From contig NZ_OBEI01000003.1 in assembly GCF_900215515.1 (NCBI RefSeq), positions 62,001 through 126,000 on the forward strand: a stretch of DNA of 64,000 bases, written 5' to 3'. Below, one piece after another: positions 38,406-47,920 of the stretch; positions within the stretch are counted from its first letter, which is position 1, and every line of letters begins with the position of its first letter. This stretch comes from Persephonella hydrogeniphila (lineage in GTDB: Bacteria; Aquificota; Aquificia; Aquificales; Hydrogenothermaceae). The notes below the pieces were generated by a model that ran no database searches, was not told where the DNA came from, and saw only the letters and a program-made list of their open reading frames with translations. The translations under genes were made by a program, and so were the position numbers.

Positions 38406-39941
38406 TCAAAAAGCATATTTAAGTGATTTTTTACCGCCTAAAACAATATCCAAGAAAACTTTTGTCACAAATAACGCTGTAAATATAGATGTTACAGTAC
38501 CGATAGAAAGTGTAGCAGCAAAACCTTTAAGGGGTCCAGTACCAAACTGGAAAAGAACAAATGCAGCAATCAGAGTTGTTATCTGTGCATCTAAAATCGC
38601 ATCCCATGCCCTCTTAAACCCTTCCTCAAGGGCAACTCTAAGAGTTCTTCCCCTTTTAAGCTCTTCTTTAATTCTCTCAAATATGATCACATTTGCATCG
38701 ACAGCCATACCGATATTAAGAATAATACCGGCAATACCGGGAAGTGTAAGAGTTACATCTAAGAACACCATGGCTGCCCACAGAAGCAGTCCGTTAAATA
38801 AAAGAGCTATAACAGATATAAAACCAGATATAGCATATCTCCATATCATAAAAAGTCCAACTAAAATGAGGGCAAATATACCTGCCTTAAGGGTTTTTTC
38901 TATAGAGTCCTTACCGAGAGTAGGACCTATTACTCTTTCTTCTAATATCTTTACAGGGGCAGGTAAAGCTCCGGCTCTGAGAACAACTGCAAGATCTGCA
39001 GCTTCTTCAGGGGTAAAATCTCCAGTTATCTGTCCTGATTTTGATATTCTTGATCTTACAACTGGAGCAGAAACTACTTTGTTATCTAAAACTATTGCTA
39101 TTCTTTTTCCTATCATTTTTGCCGTTGCTTCACCAAATTTCTCAGCACCTTCATCAGTTAGCTCAAAGTTTACAGCTGGTTTTCCCCTTGAATCTACAGA
39201 AGCCCTTGCATCCTTAAGTTCAGAACCGGTTACTATAGGTGTATCTTTCACTAAAAACCACTCTTTAACTGTCTGACCGTTTATCTTCTCGGGAACACCT
39301 TCTATTATCCTCGTTCCCGGAGGGATTTCCGGATATCTCTTTAAAAGCTCTTCCTTAGAAAATGCAGAATCTACAACCTCAAGAAGTTCAAGCTGTGCCG
39401 TCCTACCGATAATAGCCTTTGCCCTTTCAGGATCAACAACCCCCGGTATCTCAACCAAAATTCTCCTTTCTCCCAGCTTTGAAACATTGGCATTCAGTTT
39501 ACCGAACTCATCTATCCTGTTTCTTATAGTTTCAACAGCCTGCTGTACTGTTAATTTTTTTATTCTGTTTAACTCCCACTGAGAAAAAGAAACCTTTATC
39601 ATTCCATCTGATGTATCAATATCTACCTGAGGGAAACTATCTTTTATTATTTTGTAGGCTTTGTCTATATGTGTAGGATCTAAAAGAGATATGAGAATCT
39701 TATCCTGATCTACCTTTACACTGAGAACATCTATATGATTTTCTTTTAACTTTTTCTTTATGTCCTGTGCAAGCTGTTTATACTGGGTTTTAATTACGTG
39801 TTCTACATCTACTTCAAGGATAATACTCATTCCTCCTTGAAGGTCAAGTCCCAATTTAACAGGTTTAGAGAGAACTATGTAAATGGCAGCTACAGTAATG
39901 GCAAAGATTACTATCAGTTTCCATTTCAGGTCGTTTTTCAA
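38406..39941 (-). CDS. secD: Protein translocase subunit SecD
   Basis: 511 residues. One N-terminal helix, a large periplasmic part beginning with KLGLDLQGGMSIILEVD, and five C-terminal helices with GMAVDANVIIFERIKEEL and DAQITTLIAAFVLFQFG. It partners SecF in driving protein export. Length is typical of thermophile SecD. A TATAAT lies upstream on this strand (39981-39976) without a good -35. yajC is not adjacent. Confidence 0.96.
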   Translation of the reverse strand: MKNDLKWKLIVIFAITVAAIYIVLSKPVKLGLDLQGGMSIILEVDVEHVIKTQYKQLAQDIKKKLKENHIDVLSVKVDQDKILISLLDPTHIDKAYKIIKDSFPQVDIDTSDGMIKVSFSQWELNRIKKLTVQQAVETIRNRIDEFGKLNANVSKLGERRILVEIPGVVDPERAKAIIGRTAQLELLEVVDSAFSKEELLKRYPEIPPGTRIIEGVPEKINGQTVKEWFLVKDTPIVTGSELKDARASVDSRGKPAVNFELTDEGAEKFGEATAKMIGKRIAIVLDNKVVSAPVVRSRISKSGQITGDFTPEEAADLAVVLRAGALPAPVKILEERVIGPTLGKDSIEKTLKAGIFALILVGLFMIWRYAISGFISVIALLFNGLLLWAAMVFLDVTLTLPGIAGIILNIGMAVDANVIIFERIKEELKRGRTLRVALEEGFKRAWDAILDAQITTLIAAFVLFQFGTGPLKGFAATLSIGTVTSIFTALFVTKVFLDIVLGGKKSLKYAF

Positions 39942-40035
39942 TACTTATTCCCCTTATCTGATCGTTTTTAGTGTTATTATACCTCAAATTTCGGTATAAA
40001 ATTTATCTAATAACAATTAAGCTGGAGGGTATATT

Positions 40036-41061
40036 ATGAAAGCAGCCTTTTATACAGAACATGGTAGTTATGAGAATATAAAAATAGGTATACTGCCTGA
40101 TCCTCAGATAGATGAGAATGAGGTTCTTGTCAGAGTTAAAGCATTTTCTCTAAACCATTTAGATATATGGGTTATGGAAGGGATGTATCCTGCAGAAATT
40201 CCTATGCCGCACATCTTTGGTTCTGATGCTGCCGGTGTGGTTGAAAAAGTGGGAAAATGTGTAAAACATGTTAAACCAGGAGATAAAGTAATAGTATATC
40301 CGGGAATATCCTGTGGGGTATGTGAAAAATGCCTTTCCGGTCAGGATAATCTGTGTAACCAGTATTTCTTACTTGGTGTTCTGAATAACGGAGTTTCTGC
40401 TGAGTACGTTAAAGTTCCCGGGATAAATGTTTTTAAAATTCCTGATGACCTATCATTTGAAGAAGCTGCAAGCATAGGGATAACTTATACAACCATGTGG
40501 CATTCACTTGTTACCAGAAGCAATGTAAAGGCAGGAGATGTTGTTCTGATACACGGAGGTGGAAGTGGTGTAGGAACAGCAGGAATACAGATAGCAAAGA
40601 TGTTCGGAGCAACAGTCATTACAACAGTAGGTGATGACTGGAAAGTTGAAAAAGCAAGGCAGATAGGTGCAGATTACATTGTCAATTACAAAAATCTTGA
40701 TTTTGTGGATGCTGTAAAACAGATAACCGAAGGAAAAATGTGTGATATCGTTATAGACCATATAGGAAAGGAAACATTTCAAGGTTCCATTGAGTGTGCA
40801 AAAAGAGGAGGGTCTGTTGTTACATTTGGAGCAACCACAGGGGGAGAAGCAACTATTATTTTGAGGAAGATATTCGGTAAAAATCTGAGAATACACGGCG
40901 TATATATGGGAACAAAAGGAGAAGTAGCCCATTACTTACAATTTTTCCCTAATCCTTTAAAACCTGTAATTGATTCTGTTTTTGAGTTAGATAATGTTCA
41001 AGAAGCTTACAAAAAACTGTTAAGCAGACAGTTCTTTGGTAAAATTGTGGTTAAAATATGA
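40036..41061 (+). CDS. Zinc-type medium-chain alcohol dehydrogenase/quinone reductase family protein
   Basis: 341 residues, MDR superfamily. N-terminal GroES-like domain with FGSDAAGVVEKVG and a four-Cys structural zinc lobe (CGVCEKCLSGQDNLC); the Rossmann domain follows with GGGSGVGTAGIQIAKMFG. The usual GHE catalytic-zinc motif is replaced by FGSDAAG, so it may be a zinc-lobe quinone oxidoreductase-like reductase rather than a classical alcohol dehydrogenase. Substrate unknown. The stop overlaps the next ATG by 4 bases, tying it to the metal ABC transporter. Confidence 0.8.
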   Translation: MKAAFYTEHGSYENIKIGILPDPQIDENEVLVRVKAFSLNHLDIWVMEGMYPAEIPMPHIFGSDAAGVVEKVGKCVKHVKPGDKVIVYPGISCGVCEKCLSGQDNLCNQYFLLGVLNNGVSAEYVKVPGINVFKIPDDLSFEEAASIGITYTTMWHSLVTRSNVKAGDVVLIHGGGSGVGTAGIQIAKMFGATVITTVGDDWKVEKARQIGADYIVNYKNLDFVDAVKQITEGKMCDIVIDHIGKETFQGSIECAKRGGSVVTFGATTGGEATIILRKIFGKNLRIHGVYMGTKGEVAHYLQFFPNPLKPVIDSVFELDNVQEAYKKLLSRQFFGKIVVKI

Positions 41062-41837
41062 ATGAAATACTTAAGATTCAAGATCTTACTGTAAAGTTAA
41101 ACGGAAGAGTTATCTTAGAAAATATTAATCTCAGCATAAGAAGGAAAGAAATTGTTGCCATTGTTGGTCCAAATGGAGGTGGAAAAACAACACTGATAAA
41201 GACAGCCTTAGGTCTGATAAAACCTACAGCCGGATATGTTGAGATACTGGGAACAACACCAGAGAAAGCTGTTAAAACAGGAAAGATAGGATACCTTCCC
41301 CAGAAAACTGACATTCCAAGGAACTTTCCTTTTTCAGTATTAGATATTGTGATGCTGGGTCTGGTAAATAAAAAACTCAGCAGAAGAGAAAAAGTAGAGC
41401 TGGCAGAAAAGTATATACAGTACGTTGGTATGAAAGGATATGAGAATCACCCTTTCAGCAAACTTTCAGGAGGACAACAGCAGAGAATATCGATTGCAAG
41501 GGTTCTTGTTTCTGACCCTGAGATAATCTTTTTAGATGAGCCATCAACTGGAGTAGATGTAGTTGCTCAGGAAAGCTTTTACGACTTTTTACAGAAGATA
41601 AGAGAAGAGAAAGGAATAACTGCTGTTATGGTTTCCCACGATATAGGTGTGGTCGGCAAGTTTGTAGATAAAGTTGCCGGGTTAAACAGATATTTGCATT
41701 ACTACGGACACCCAAAGGACTTTTTCCAGAAACATATCCTTGAAAAGCTATACGGAACAGATGTAGAGCTAGTTGTCCATTCTCCCGAGTGTGTAGCCTG
41801 TGAACATTTTCATACAGAGTTTAAGGGAAAAAGATGA
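41058..41837 (+). CDS. Metal ABC transporter ATP-binding protein (ZnuC/MntB type)
   Basis: 259 residues. Walker A GPNGGGKTTLIKT, Q-loop LPQKTDI, signature LSGGQQQRISIARV, Walker B IIFLDEPSTGVD and switch His SHDIGVV: a complete ABC ATPase of the zinc/manganese import class. The C-terminal tail carries SPECVACEHFHTEF, a CxxC plus two His that could bind a metal. It overlaps the permease by 4 bases. No substrate-binding protein gene follows, so that part must be elsewhere. Confidence 0.88.
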   Translation: MNEILKIQDLTVKLNGRVILENINLSIRRKEIVAIVGPNGGGKTTLIKTALGLIKPTAGYVEILGTTPEKAVKTGKIGYLPQKTDIPRNFPFSVLDIVMLGLVNKKLSRREKVELAEKYIQYVGMKGYENHPFSKLSGGQQQRISIARVLVSDPEIIFLDEPSTGVDVVAQESFYDFLQKIREEKGITAVMVSHDIGVVGKFVDKVAGLNRYLHYYGHPKDFFQKHILEKLYGTDVELVVHSPECVACEHFHTEFKGKR

Positions 41838-42643
41838 TAGAACTACTTAGCATACCATTTATACAGAATGCTTTATTGGGAGGTATTATTCTTGCTGTTT
41901 TGCTTTCTGTACTGTCGCTATTTATATACCTGAAAAACTGGTCTTTTATAAATGTAGGGATATCACATGCTACATTTGGAGGGTTAGCTGTAGGATTTTA
42001 TCTAGGTATCTCTCCAACACTGTTTGGAACTATTTTTGCCGTTATTACAGGCTTACTGATAGGATACATAAGCAGAAAAGGAGATATACATGAAGATATT
42101 TCCATAGGTATACTTTTTTCCATGTCTATGGCATTTGGTGTTATTGTTATCACCCTTTCTCCAAACTACAATGCAGACTTATTTACATTTTTGTTTGGTA
42201 ATATACTTACTATCGGGAAAGAAGATATATATGTATTAATAGGTTTCACAATTTTATCCCTCGGATTTATAAAGCTCTTTTTCCACAAAATAATGTACTG
42301 CTGTTACAATGAAGAGGTAGCCTATACAAGTGGAATAAACACCTCTTTTTACTACTACTCTCTGATATTGATTATATCTGTAGCAACAGTTTTATCTGTT
42401 AAACTCGTAGGAGTCATATTGGCTTCTGCAATGATGATACTTCCTGCTGCATTTTCAAATCAGATATTCTGGCATTACAGAAAAATACTTATTTTTTCTA
42501 TCATCTCGAGTATTTTTATGGTTGTAGCAGGCATATTTCTTTCTTTTTACTACGATCTGCCTTCAGGAGCTACCATTGTTCTCCTCTACTCTGTTTTATT
42601 TGGTATATTGGTTCTTGCAAAAAAATTTTCAGGTAGAAAATAA
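41834..42643 (+). CDS. Metal ABC transporter permease (ZnuB/MntC type)
   Basis: 269 residues with eight or so membrane helices, ABC-3 family. Signatures are LKNWSFINVGISHATFGGLAVGF near the N-terminus (given in pieces: LKNWSF, GISHATFGG), VKLVGVILASAMMILPAAF and a C-terminal SFYYDLPSGATIVLLY. Such permeases import Zn, Mn or Fe. It overlaps the ATPase by 4 bases and is followed without gap by rsmE. The ion cannot be chosen from sequence; the Cys/His tail of the ATPase favours zinc slightly. Confidence 0.88.
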   Translation: MIELLSIPFIQNALLGGIILAVLLSVLSLFIYLKNWSFINVGISHATFGGLAVGFYLGISPTLFGTIFAVITGLLIGYISRKGDIHEDISIGILFSMSMAFGVIVITLSPNYNADLFTFLFGNILTIGKEDIYVLIGFTILSLGFIKLFFHKIMYCCYNEEVAYTSGINTSFYYYSLILIISVATVLSVKLVGVILASAMMILPAAFSNQIFWHYRKILIFSIISSIFMVVAGIFLSFYYDLPSGATIVLLYSVLFGILVLAKKFSGRK

Positions 42644-43348
42644 ATGGGAATTGACAGATTTCTAGGAAAGGTTGATGGAGAACGTTTCATCCTTTCTGAC
42701 GAAGAGTTTCACCATGCAAAAGTAAAAAGAGTAAAAAAAAACCAGCATATTGAGATAAACGATCTGAAAGGAAATATATACCTTGGGATCGTAGAAGATA
42801 TAGGAAAAAAGTACATAAAAGGTAGAATATTAGAAAAACTATCGGCAGAGGAAGACGAGTTTTATCTTGAGCTTTTTCTGGGAATGCCAAACAGACTATC
42901 AAAAGTAGACGAGCTTATCGAACCGATCTCACAGTTAGGAGTCTCCTGTTTTATTCCTGTTATCACAAAAAATACAGCAGTAAAAGGAAAAGACATACTG
43001 AAAAAAATTCCTAAGTGGGAAAAAATCGCCCTTAACTCTATAAAACAGTGTAAAAGGCTTTTCCCTATAGAAATAAAAAAACCTGTTCATATCAAAGATA
43101 TAAAAACAGACTCAGAAAAAAGAATCGTTTTTTATGAAAGAGAAAAAGAGTTCTCTCTAAAAAAAGAAAAAATATCAAAGATAAAAACTGTTTCTATTTT
43201 TATAGGAGCAGAAGGAGGAATAACAGAAGACGAAATCAGATTACTGAAAGAAAAAGGTTTTAAATCTGCCTCCCTTGGCAGATATACACTAAAAATGGAA
43301 ATTGCTGTGATAACAGGAATTTGTCAGGTAAATTTTGTTTACAGATAG
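42644..43348 (+). CDS. rsmE: 16S rRNA (uracil-1498-N3)-methyltransferase
   Basis: 234 residues, SPOUT fold. N-terminal PUA-like part (EFHHAKVKRVKKNQHIEI) and C-terminal knot with FIGAEGGITEDEI and ASLGRYTLKMEIAVITG. It methylates U1498 of 16S rRNA using SAM. The ATG directly follows the permease stop, suggesting co-transcription with the metal transporter, a positional rather than functional link. Confidence 0.92.
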   Translation: MGIDRFLGKVDGERFILSDEEFHHAKVKRVKKNQHIEINDLKGNIYLGIVEDIGKKYIKGRILEKLSAEEDEFYLELFLGMPNRLSKVDELIEPISQLGVSCFIPVITKNTAVKGKDILKKIPKWEKIALNSIKQCKRLFPIEIKKPVHIKDIKTDSEKRIVFYEREKEFSLKKEKISKIKTVSIFIGAEGGITEDEIRLLKEKGFKSASLGRYTLKMEIAVITGICQVNFVYR

Positions 43349-43385
43349 TATAATTTATTAACTAAATTAAGTTTAGGGGTGAGGT

Positions 43386-44366
43386 ATGGCTTATCCAGTT
43401 CACAGACTTAGAAGATTAAGGAAAAACGAAAATATAAGAAGACTCGTAAGGGAAAACTCTGTATCTGTTGATGACCTTATATATCCTATTTTTATTGAGG
43501 AAGGAGAAAATATAAAAAAAGAGATTCCTTCCATGCCGGGAATACACAGGTGGTCACTTGACAGAATAAATGAGGAGCTTGATGAGGTATCAAAATTAGG
43601 TATACCTGCTGTTCTCCTTTTTGGAATACCTGCTCACAAAGATCAGGTAGGAAGCGAAACATGGAATGAAGAAGGTATAATACAGAGAGCCATAAGACAT
43701 ATAAAAAAGAACTACCCTGAGCTTTATGTCATTACAGATGTGTGTTTTTGCGAGTATACAGAACACGGACACTGTGGAGTCCTTCACGGTCATGATGTAG
43801 CAAACGAACCGACATTAGAAAATACAAGGAAACAGGTAGTATCCCATGCGCAGGCAGGTGCCGATATGGTTGCACCTTCAGGAATGATGGATGGAGTTGT
43901 TAAAACAATCAGAGAAGCATTAGATGAAGCAGGCTATACAGATATACCGATAATGGCTTACTCTGCTAAATATGCTTCTTCTTATTACGGTCCCTTCAGG
44001 GATGCTGCCGATTCTGCTCCTGCTTTTGGAGACAGAAGAACATACCAGATGGATCCTGCAAACAGAAGAGAAGCTCTTAGAGAGGTTTCATTTGACATAG
44101 AAGAAGGGGCAGACATAGTAATGGTTAAACCTGCCCTTGCCTACCTTGATATAATTAGTGATATAAAAAATGAGTTTAAACTTCCTGTTGCTGCGTATAA
44201 CGTCAGTGGTGAGTATTCAATGGTAAAAGCTGCTGGAAAATTAGGATGGATTGACGAAAATAAAGTTATGATGGAAACTGTTCTCTCTATGAAAAGGGCA
44301 GGAGCAGATATAATAATAACTTACCATGCCAAAGAGATAGCAAAAATACTGAAAGGATTACAATGA
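43386..44366 (+). CDS. hemB: Delta-aminolevulinic acid dehydratase (porphobilinogen synthase)
   Basis: 326 residues. It joins two ALA to porphobilinogen in heme and siroheme synthesis. The metal site [14 protein letters not shown] has all three Cys of the zinc-dependent class. Schiff-base lysines are in [14 protein letters not shown] and [19 protein letters not shown] precedes the start. The stop overlaps the next gene by 4 bases. hemC, the next enzyme, lies at 59315-60241 and is not linked. Confidence 0.97.
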   Translation: MAYPVHRLRRLRKNENIRRLVRENSVSVDDLIYPIFIEEGENIKKEIPSMPGIHRWSLDRINEELDEVSKLGIPAVLLFGIPAHKDQVGSETWNEEGIIQRAIRHIKKNYPELYVITDVCFCEYTEHGHCGVLHGHDVANEPTLENTRKQVVSHAQAGADMVAPSGMMDGVVKTIREALDEAGYTDIPIMAYSAKYASSYYGPFRDAADSAPAFGDRRTYQMDPANRREALREVSFDIEEGADIVMVKPALAYLDIISDIKNEFKLPVAAYNVSGEYSMVKAAGKLGWIDENKVMMETVLSMKRAGADIIITYHAKEIAKILKGLQ

Positions 44367-45163
44367 GAAAATCAAATCTGATGAAGTACTACATAATAGG
44401 TCTTACATTAATATCATTTACAGCCCTTTTTCTATCCCTTAATTCCTCAGGGGATGTAAAACAGTTAAAACAAAAACTTTCCCAGAAAGATGAAATTATC
44501 ACACAGCTAAAAAAACAGATCCAAGAAAAAGATAAGAAGATACAGGAACTTTCACAGGAAAAAGAAGCACTTGTGGAAAAACTGAAAATAATAGAAGAAA
44601 AGATAAAAAAGGCAAACAAAACACTCAAAAGAAAAGGTATAAGAATAAGGCTTCCTCAGGGTGGTAGATTTATTCCTGCTGAGGAAGGGAAAAAACTACA
44701 GCTTTATGCAGACAGCCTCGACAAAAATATAGATAAGCTCCTCAAAGTAATGGCAGATGTTCCTATAGGAGTTCCTTTATACGGCAGAATAACATCAAGA
44801 TTTGGATACAGAAGAGATCCATTTAATGGTAGGAGAGCTTTTCACTCAGGTATAGACCTTAGAGCCAGATACAAACAGCCTGTTTTTGCCACAGCGAATG
44901 GGTATGTGGAATTTGCAGGCTGGTCTTCTGGCTATGGGAAGCTTGTTATTATAAGACACAAATATGGTTACAAAACGTACTACGGACATCTTGCCAAAAT
45001 CAGAGTAAAAAAGGGGAGATGGGTGAAAGCAGGTACTGTCATAGGATATGCAGGAAGTACAGGAAGATCCACAGGAGTACATCTACACTATGAAATAAGA
45101 AGGTACGGTAAACTGGTAAACCCACTGAGACTTTTATATCTGAACAGGACAAACTCATTCTGA
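44363..45163 (+). CDS. M23-family (LytM) peptidase with coiled coil
   Basis: 266 residues. An N-terminal membrane anchor (about residues 9-26), a coiled coil of about 55 residues ([16 protein letters not shown] onward), then a LytM/M23 domain with zinc ligands in HSGIDLRA (HxxxD) and HLHYEIR (HxH), the latter after STGRSTGV. It should cut peptidoglycan cross-links in the periplasm, or regulate amidases as EnvC/NlpD do if inactive; here the zinc residues look complete. The amidase at 49923-51041 is a possible partner. Confidence 0.88.
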   Translation: MRKSNLMKYYIIGLTLISFTALFLSLNSSGDVKQLKQKLSQKDEIITQLKKQIQEKDKKIQELSQEKEALVEKLKIIEEKIKKANKTLKRKGIRIRLPQGGRFIPAEEGKKLQLYADSLDKNIDKLLKVMADVPIGVPLYGRITSRFGYRRDPFNGRRAFHSGIDLRARYKQPVFATANGYVEFAGWSSGYGKLVIIRHKYGYKTYYGHLAKIRVKKGRWVKAGTVIGYAGSTGRSTGVHLHYEIRRYGKLVNPLRLLYLNRTNSF

Positions 45164-46059
45164 TGGAAAAAAAGAAAAAAATTATCTTAATAGATGGTTC
45201 TTCTTATCTATATAGAGCATTTTATGCTCTTCCCCCGCTGAAAAGTCCCAAAGGAGAACCAACAGGGGCGATTTACGGTTTTATAAGGATGCTTTCTAAA
45301 CTTATGAATGAGTTCAACCCAAAATACATTGCTGTTGCATTTGATCTTCCAGGAAAAACATTCAGACACGAAGAGTATAAAGAGTACAAAGCAACAAGAA
45401 AAGAAACTCCAGATGAACTGAAACTACAGATACCTAAACTGAAGGAAATCTTAAGATTATGGGGTATCAAACTCATAGAAATTCCCGGATATGAGGCAGA
45501 TGACATTATCGCAACACTGGCAAAAAAAGGAAAAGAAAAAGACTTTGAGGTCATAATAGTCACACCTGACAAAGATATGATGCAGCTTGTTGAAGAAGGT
45601 ATATACATCTTCAATCCTGTAACCGAAGAGATTTTTGATAGAGAAAAAGTAAAGAAAAAATACGGAATATATCCGGATCAGTTTGTTGATTTCCTCGCAA
45701 TGGTAGGAGATACTGTTGATAACATATTAGGGGTAAAAGGTGTGGGACCCAAAACAGCCCAGAAATTACTTGAACAGTTCGGAAATATAGATGAAATATT
45801 GAAAAATATAGATAAGCTTAAACCTAAACTTCAGGATGCTTTTGAAGAAGCAAAGGATAGACTTGAACAGAACAGATTTTTAGTTAAATTAAGATCTGAT
45901 ATTGATATTGGTATTGAACCTGAAGATTTGCATAAAGAAAAGGCTGATCTTATTGCTTTGAAAAAAAAGTTTGAAGAGTTAGGGTTTAAATCACTGCTGA
46001 AAGAAATTGGAAAGGTGAAGAGCATTGAAAAAAAAGGGGAACAAAAAAGCCTCTTCTAA
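45163..46059 (+). CDS. Stand-alone 5'-3' exonuclease (PolA N-terminal-domain type)
   Basis: 298 residues matching only the exonuclease domain of DNA polymerase I. Acidic metal ligands are visible in IDGSSYLYRAFYALPP, AFDLPGKTFRHEEYKEYK, GYEADDIIATLAKKG, VTPDKDMMQLV and AMVGDTVDNILGVKGVGPKTA (given in part: GDTVDN), with the helix-hairpin-helix GVGPKTAQKLL. It removes RNA primers and flaps. The polymerase part is missing and must be encoded elsewhere if present. It shares one base with the peptidase stop and overlaps nth by 35 bases. Confidence 0.9.
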   Translation: MEKKKKIILIDGSSYLYRAFYALPPLKSPKGEPTGAIYGFIRMLSKLMNEFNPKYIAVAFDLPGKTFRHEEYKEYKATRKETPDELKLQIPKLKEILRLWGIKLIEIPGYEADDIIATLAKKGKEKDFEVIIVTPDKDMMQLVEEGIYIFNPVTEEIFDREKVKKKYGIYPDQFVDFLAMVGDTVDNILGVKGVGPKTAQKLLEQFGNIDEILKNIDKLKPKLQDAFEEAKDRLEQNRFLVKLRSDIDIGIEPEDLHKEKADLIALKKKFEELGFKSLLKEIGKVKSIEKKGEQKSLF

Positions 46060-46696
46060 GATAACTGTAAAATTTACAGAAGAGGAACTGATAAAAAGGC
46101 TGAAAAAACATTTTCCAGAGCCATGGATAGATCTTAATTTTGAAACACCATTTCAGCTACTGGTAGCAACAATACTTGCTGCCCAGACTACAGACAAAAA
46201 AGTAAACGAGATAACCCCCGTTTTCTTCAAAAAATTCCCAGACCCTTTTGCAGTGGCAAAAGCTCCTTTGAAAGAGATAGAAGAAACAATAAAATCTATA
46301 AATTACTACAGAAGAAAGGCAAAATTGATAAAAGAGTGCTGCAAGGTTCTTGTAGAGGAGTTTGACGGCATAGTACCAGATAATATAGATGACCTTGTTA
46401 AGCTTCCGGGAGTAGGAAGGAAAACAGCAAGCGTTATTCTGGTTAATGCCTTCAACAAGCCTGCAATAGTAGTTGATACCCATGTAAAAAGAGTCAGTAA
46501 AAGGCTAGGTCTTACAGTTTCTGATAATCCAGATAAGATAGAAAAAGATCTCGCAAACTTTTTTTCAAAAGAAAACTGGGTGTATATATCTAAAGCTCTT
46601 GTTTTGTTTGGCAGATATATATGTAAATCAAAAAATCCTTTGTGCAAAGAATGTCATCTGTCAGATATATGCCCTTACGAAAACAAAAACCTCTGA
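46025..46696 (+). CDS. nth: Endonuclease III (DNA glycosylase/AP lyase)
   Basis: 223 residues from a TTG start inside the 3' end of the exonuclease gene (35-base overlap). It removes oxidised pyrimidines from DNA. The catalytic Lys is in AAQTTDKKVNEI-like context of the HhH LPGVGRKTASVIL and the Asp in VVDTHVKRVS. The [4Fe-4S] loop CKSKNPLCKECHLSDIC has the exact C-x6-C-x2-C-x5-C spacing. Grouping with a flap exonuclease gives a small base-excision repair unit. The start is uncertain; no ATG is available nearby. Confidence 0.93.
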   Translation: MKKKGNKKASSKITVKFTEEELIKRLKKHFPEPWIDLNFETPFQLLVATILAAQTTDKKVNEITPVFFKKFPDPFAVAKAPLKEIEETIKSINYYRRKAKLIKECCKVLVEEFDGIVPDNIDDLVKLPGVGRKTASVILVNAFNKPAIVVDTHVKRVSKRLGLTVSDNPDKIEKDLANFFSKENWVYISKALVLFGRYICKSKNPLCKECHLSDICPYENKNL

Positions 46697-46706
46697 GGTG
46701 GGAAAG

Positions 46707-47690
46707 ATGGAGTCTGTTATTCCTGCAGTTGAAAGATTAAAAAGAGAAGAAGGGGATATTCTTCTGGTAACTCACCACAACCCTGATGGAGATGGTATAG
46801 GAAGTATGCTTGCCCTGTATAGATTTCTAAAGAAAAAGGGCAAAAATGTAAGAATGGCAATGAAAGATGACTCTCCTCATATATATGATTTTCTTCCAGA
46901 TATAGAAAAAATAGAAAAACTACCTATTCAGCATAAATTTAATCTCGCTGTCATATTAGATGCAGCAGGGATGTACAGGGCAGATGCTCCAGTAGATGCA
47001 AAAGAGTATATGAGAATAGATCACCATATAGGTGGAGTTTTTGAAAGCATTAATGATTATGTAGATCCTTATGCCTCTTCAACTACTGTTGTTGTTGGTA
47101 GAATTTTGAGGGAATGGGACGAATCATGCATAGACAAAGAAATCGCCACATGCCTGTACACAGGTCTTCTTACAGATACAGGCTCTTTTAAACATAACAA
47201 TGTAAATGAAGAATCTTTTGAGTTTGCAAAGTATCTTGTTTCAAAAGGGGTTGATCCCTCAAAAATAGCCTCCCTTGTTTTTGAAAGAAATAAACCTGCT
47301 GTTATACATCTTCTCCATCGTGTCCTTTCTACATTAGAGATGGACTACGGTGGTAAAATCGCTTCCCTTGTGGTAAGAAGAGACTTTATAGAATCTACAG
47401 GGGCTGAAGAGGAAGACACAGAAGGTTTTGTAAATTTTGCAAGAAGCATAGATGGTGTTGAAGTAGCTTTTATTATGATACAGAAACCTGATAGAGAAAC
47501 ATGGAGGGTTTCCATAAGAGGTAAAGGAAAGATAAATGTCCAGAAAATAGCAAAAAGATTTGGCGGTGGAGGACATAGAGATGCAGCAGGCTGCAGGATT
47601 AAAGGAGAAGAAAAAGAGGTAAAAGACAGGCTTATTCAGGCTATAAAAGAAGAGATGAATTTACAGACTGAAGAGAAAATAAAAGTTTAA
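46707..47690 (+). CDS. DHH-family phosphoesterase (NrnA-like)
   Basis: 327 residues from ATG 46707, which follows GAGGTGGGAAAG; a longer frame from 46599 would overlap nth and is rejected. DHH motifs are LVTHHNPDGDGIGSML, AVILDAAG, RIDHHIGG and LLTDTGSF, and the DHHA1 domain ends with FGGGGHRDAAGC. NrnA-type enzymes degrade short oligoribonucleotides and pAp; in cyclic-di-GMP users they can also clear pGpG. It ends 4 bases into the convergent AtpZ-like gene. Confidence 0.9.
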   Translation: MESVIPAVERLKREEGDILLVTHHNPDGDGIGSMLALYRFLKKKGKNVRMAMKDDSPHIYDFLPDIEKIEKLPIQHKFNLAVILDAAGMYRADAPVDAKEYMRIDHHIGGVFESINDYVDPYASSTTVVVGRILREWDESCIDKEIATCLYTGLLTDTGSFKHNNVNEESFEFAKYLVSKGVDPSKIASLVFERNKPAVIHLLHRVLSTLEMDYGGKIASLVVRRDFIESTGAEEEDTEGFVNFARSIDGVEVAFIMIQKPDRETWRVSIRGKGKINVQKIAKRFGGGGHRDAAGCRIKGEEKEVKDRLIQAIKEEMNLQTEEKIKV

Positions 47691-47920
47691 TCTTTATTAT
47701 TTTTTTCTTCAGATATTATATACTTCTGGACATCTTTATACATATTTCTAAAACCGGCAGCTATACCGAGGAAGAAAAATATTATAGTAAGCCACGGAGA
47801 AGTTCCAAAGTATTTATCAAGAAAATAACCTAATAAAACCCCTACAATAACCCCTGATACCAGATGAAGACCTATTGTTCCTATAGAAAAATACTGGATT
47901 ATACCTTTTTTTTTACTCAT
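47687..47920 (-). CDS. AtpZ/AtpI-family small membrane protein
   Basis: 77 residues with two membrane helices (HLVSGVIVGVLLGYFLDKYFG and WLTIIFFFLGIAAGFRNMY, each shown in part: GVIVGVLLGYFLDKYFG, LGIAAGFRNMY). The pattern GYFLDKYFGTSPW is typical of AtpZ/AtpI, which help assemble the F-ATPase c-ring or carry ions for it. Here it is separate from atp genes and overlaps dapB by 4 bases as last gene of the 49099-47687 unit. Confidence 0.85.
   Translation of the reverse strand: MSKKKGIIQYFSIGTIGLHLVSGVIVGVLLGYFLDKYFGTSPWLTIIFFFLGIAAGFRNMYKDVQKYIISEEKNNKD

Noticed and set aside
38371-39276. 301-residue open frame antisense to secD
   Set aside because: It lies wholly opposite a clear secD gene, has a Ser/Ala/Ile-rich composition typical of antisense frames, and shows no domain or convincing ribosome site.
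46599-46706. N-terminal extension of the DHH phosphoesterase
   Set aside because: It would overlap nth by almost 100 bases and encode a Cys-rich sequence unlike the family; ATG 46707 has a good ribosome site.
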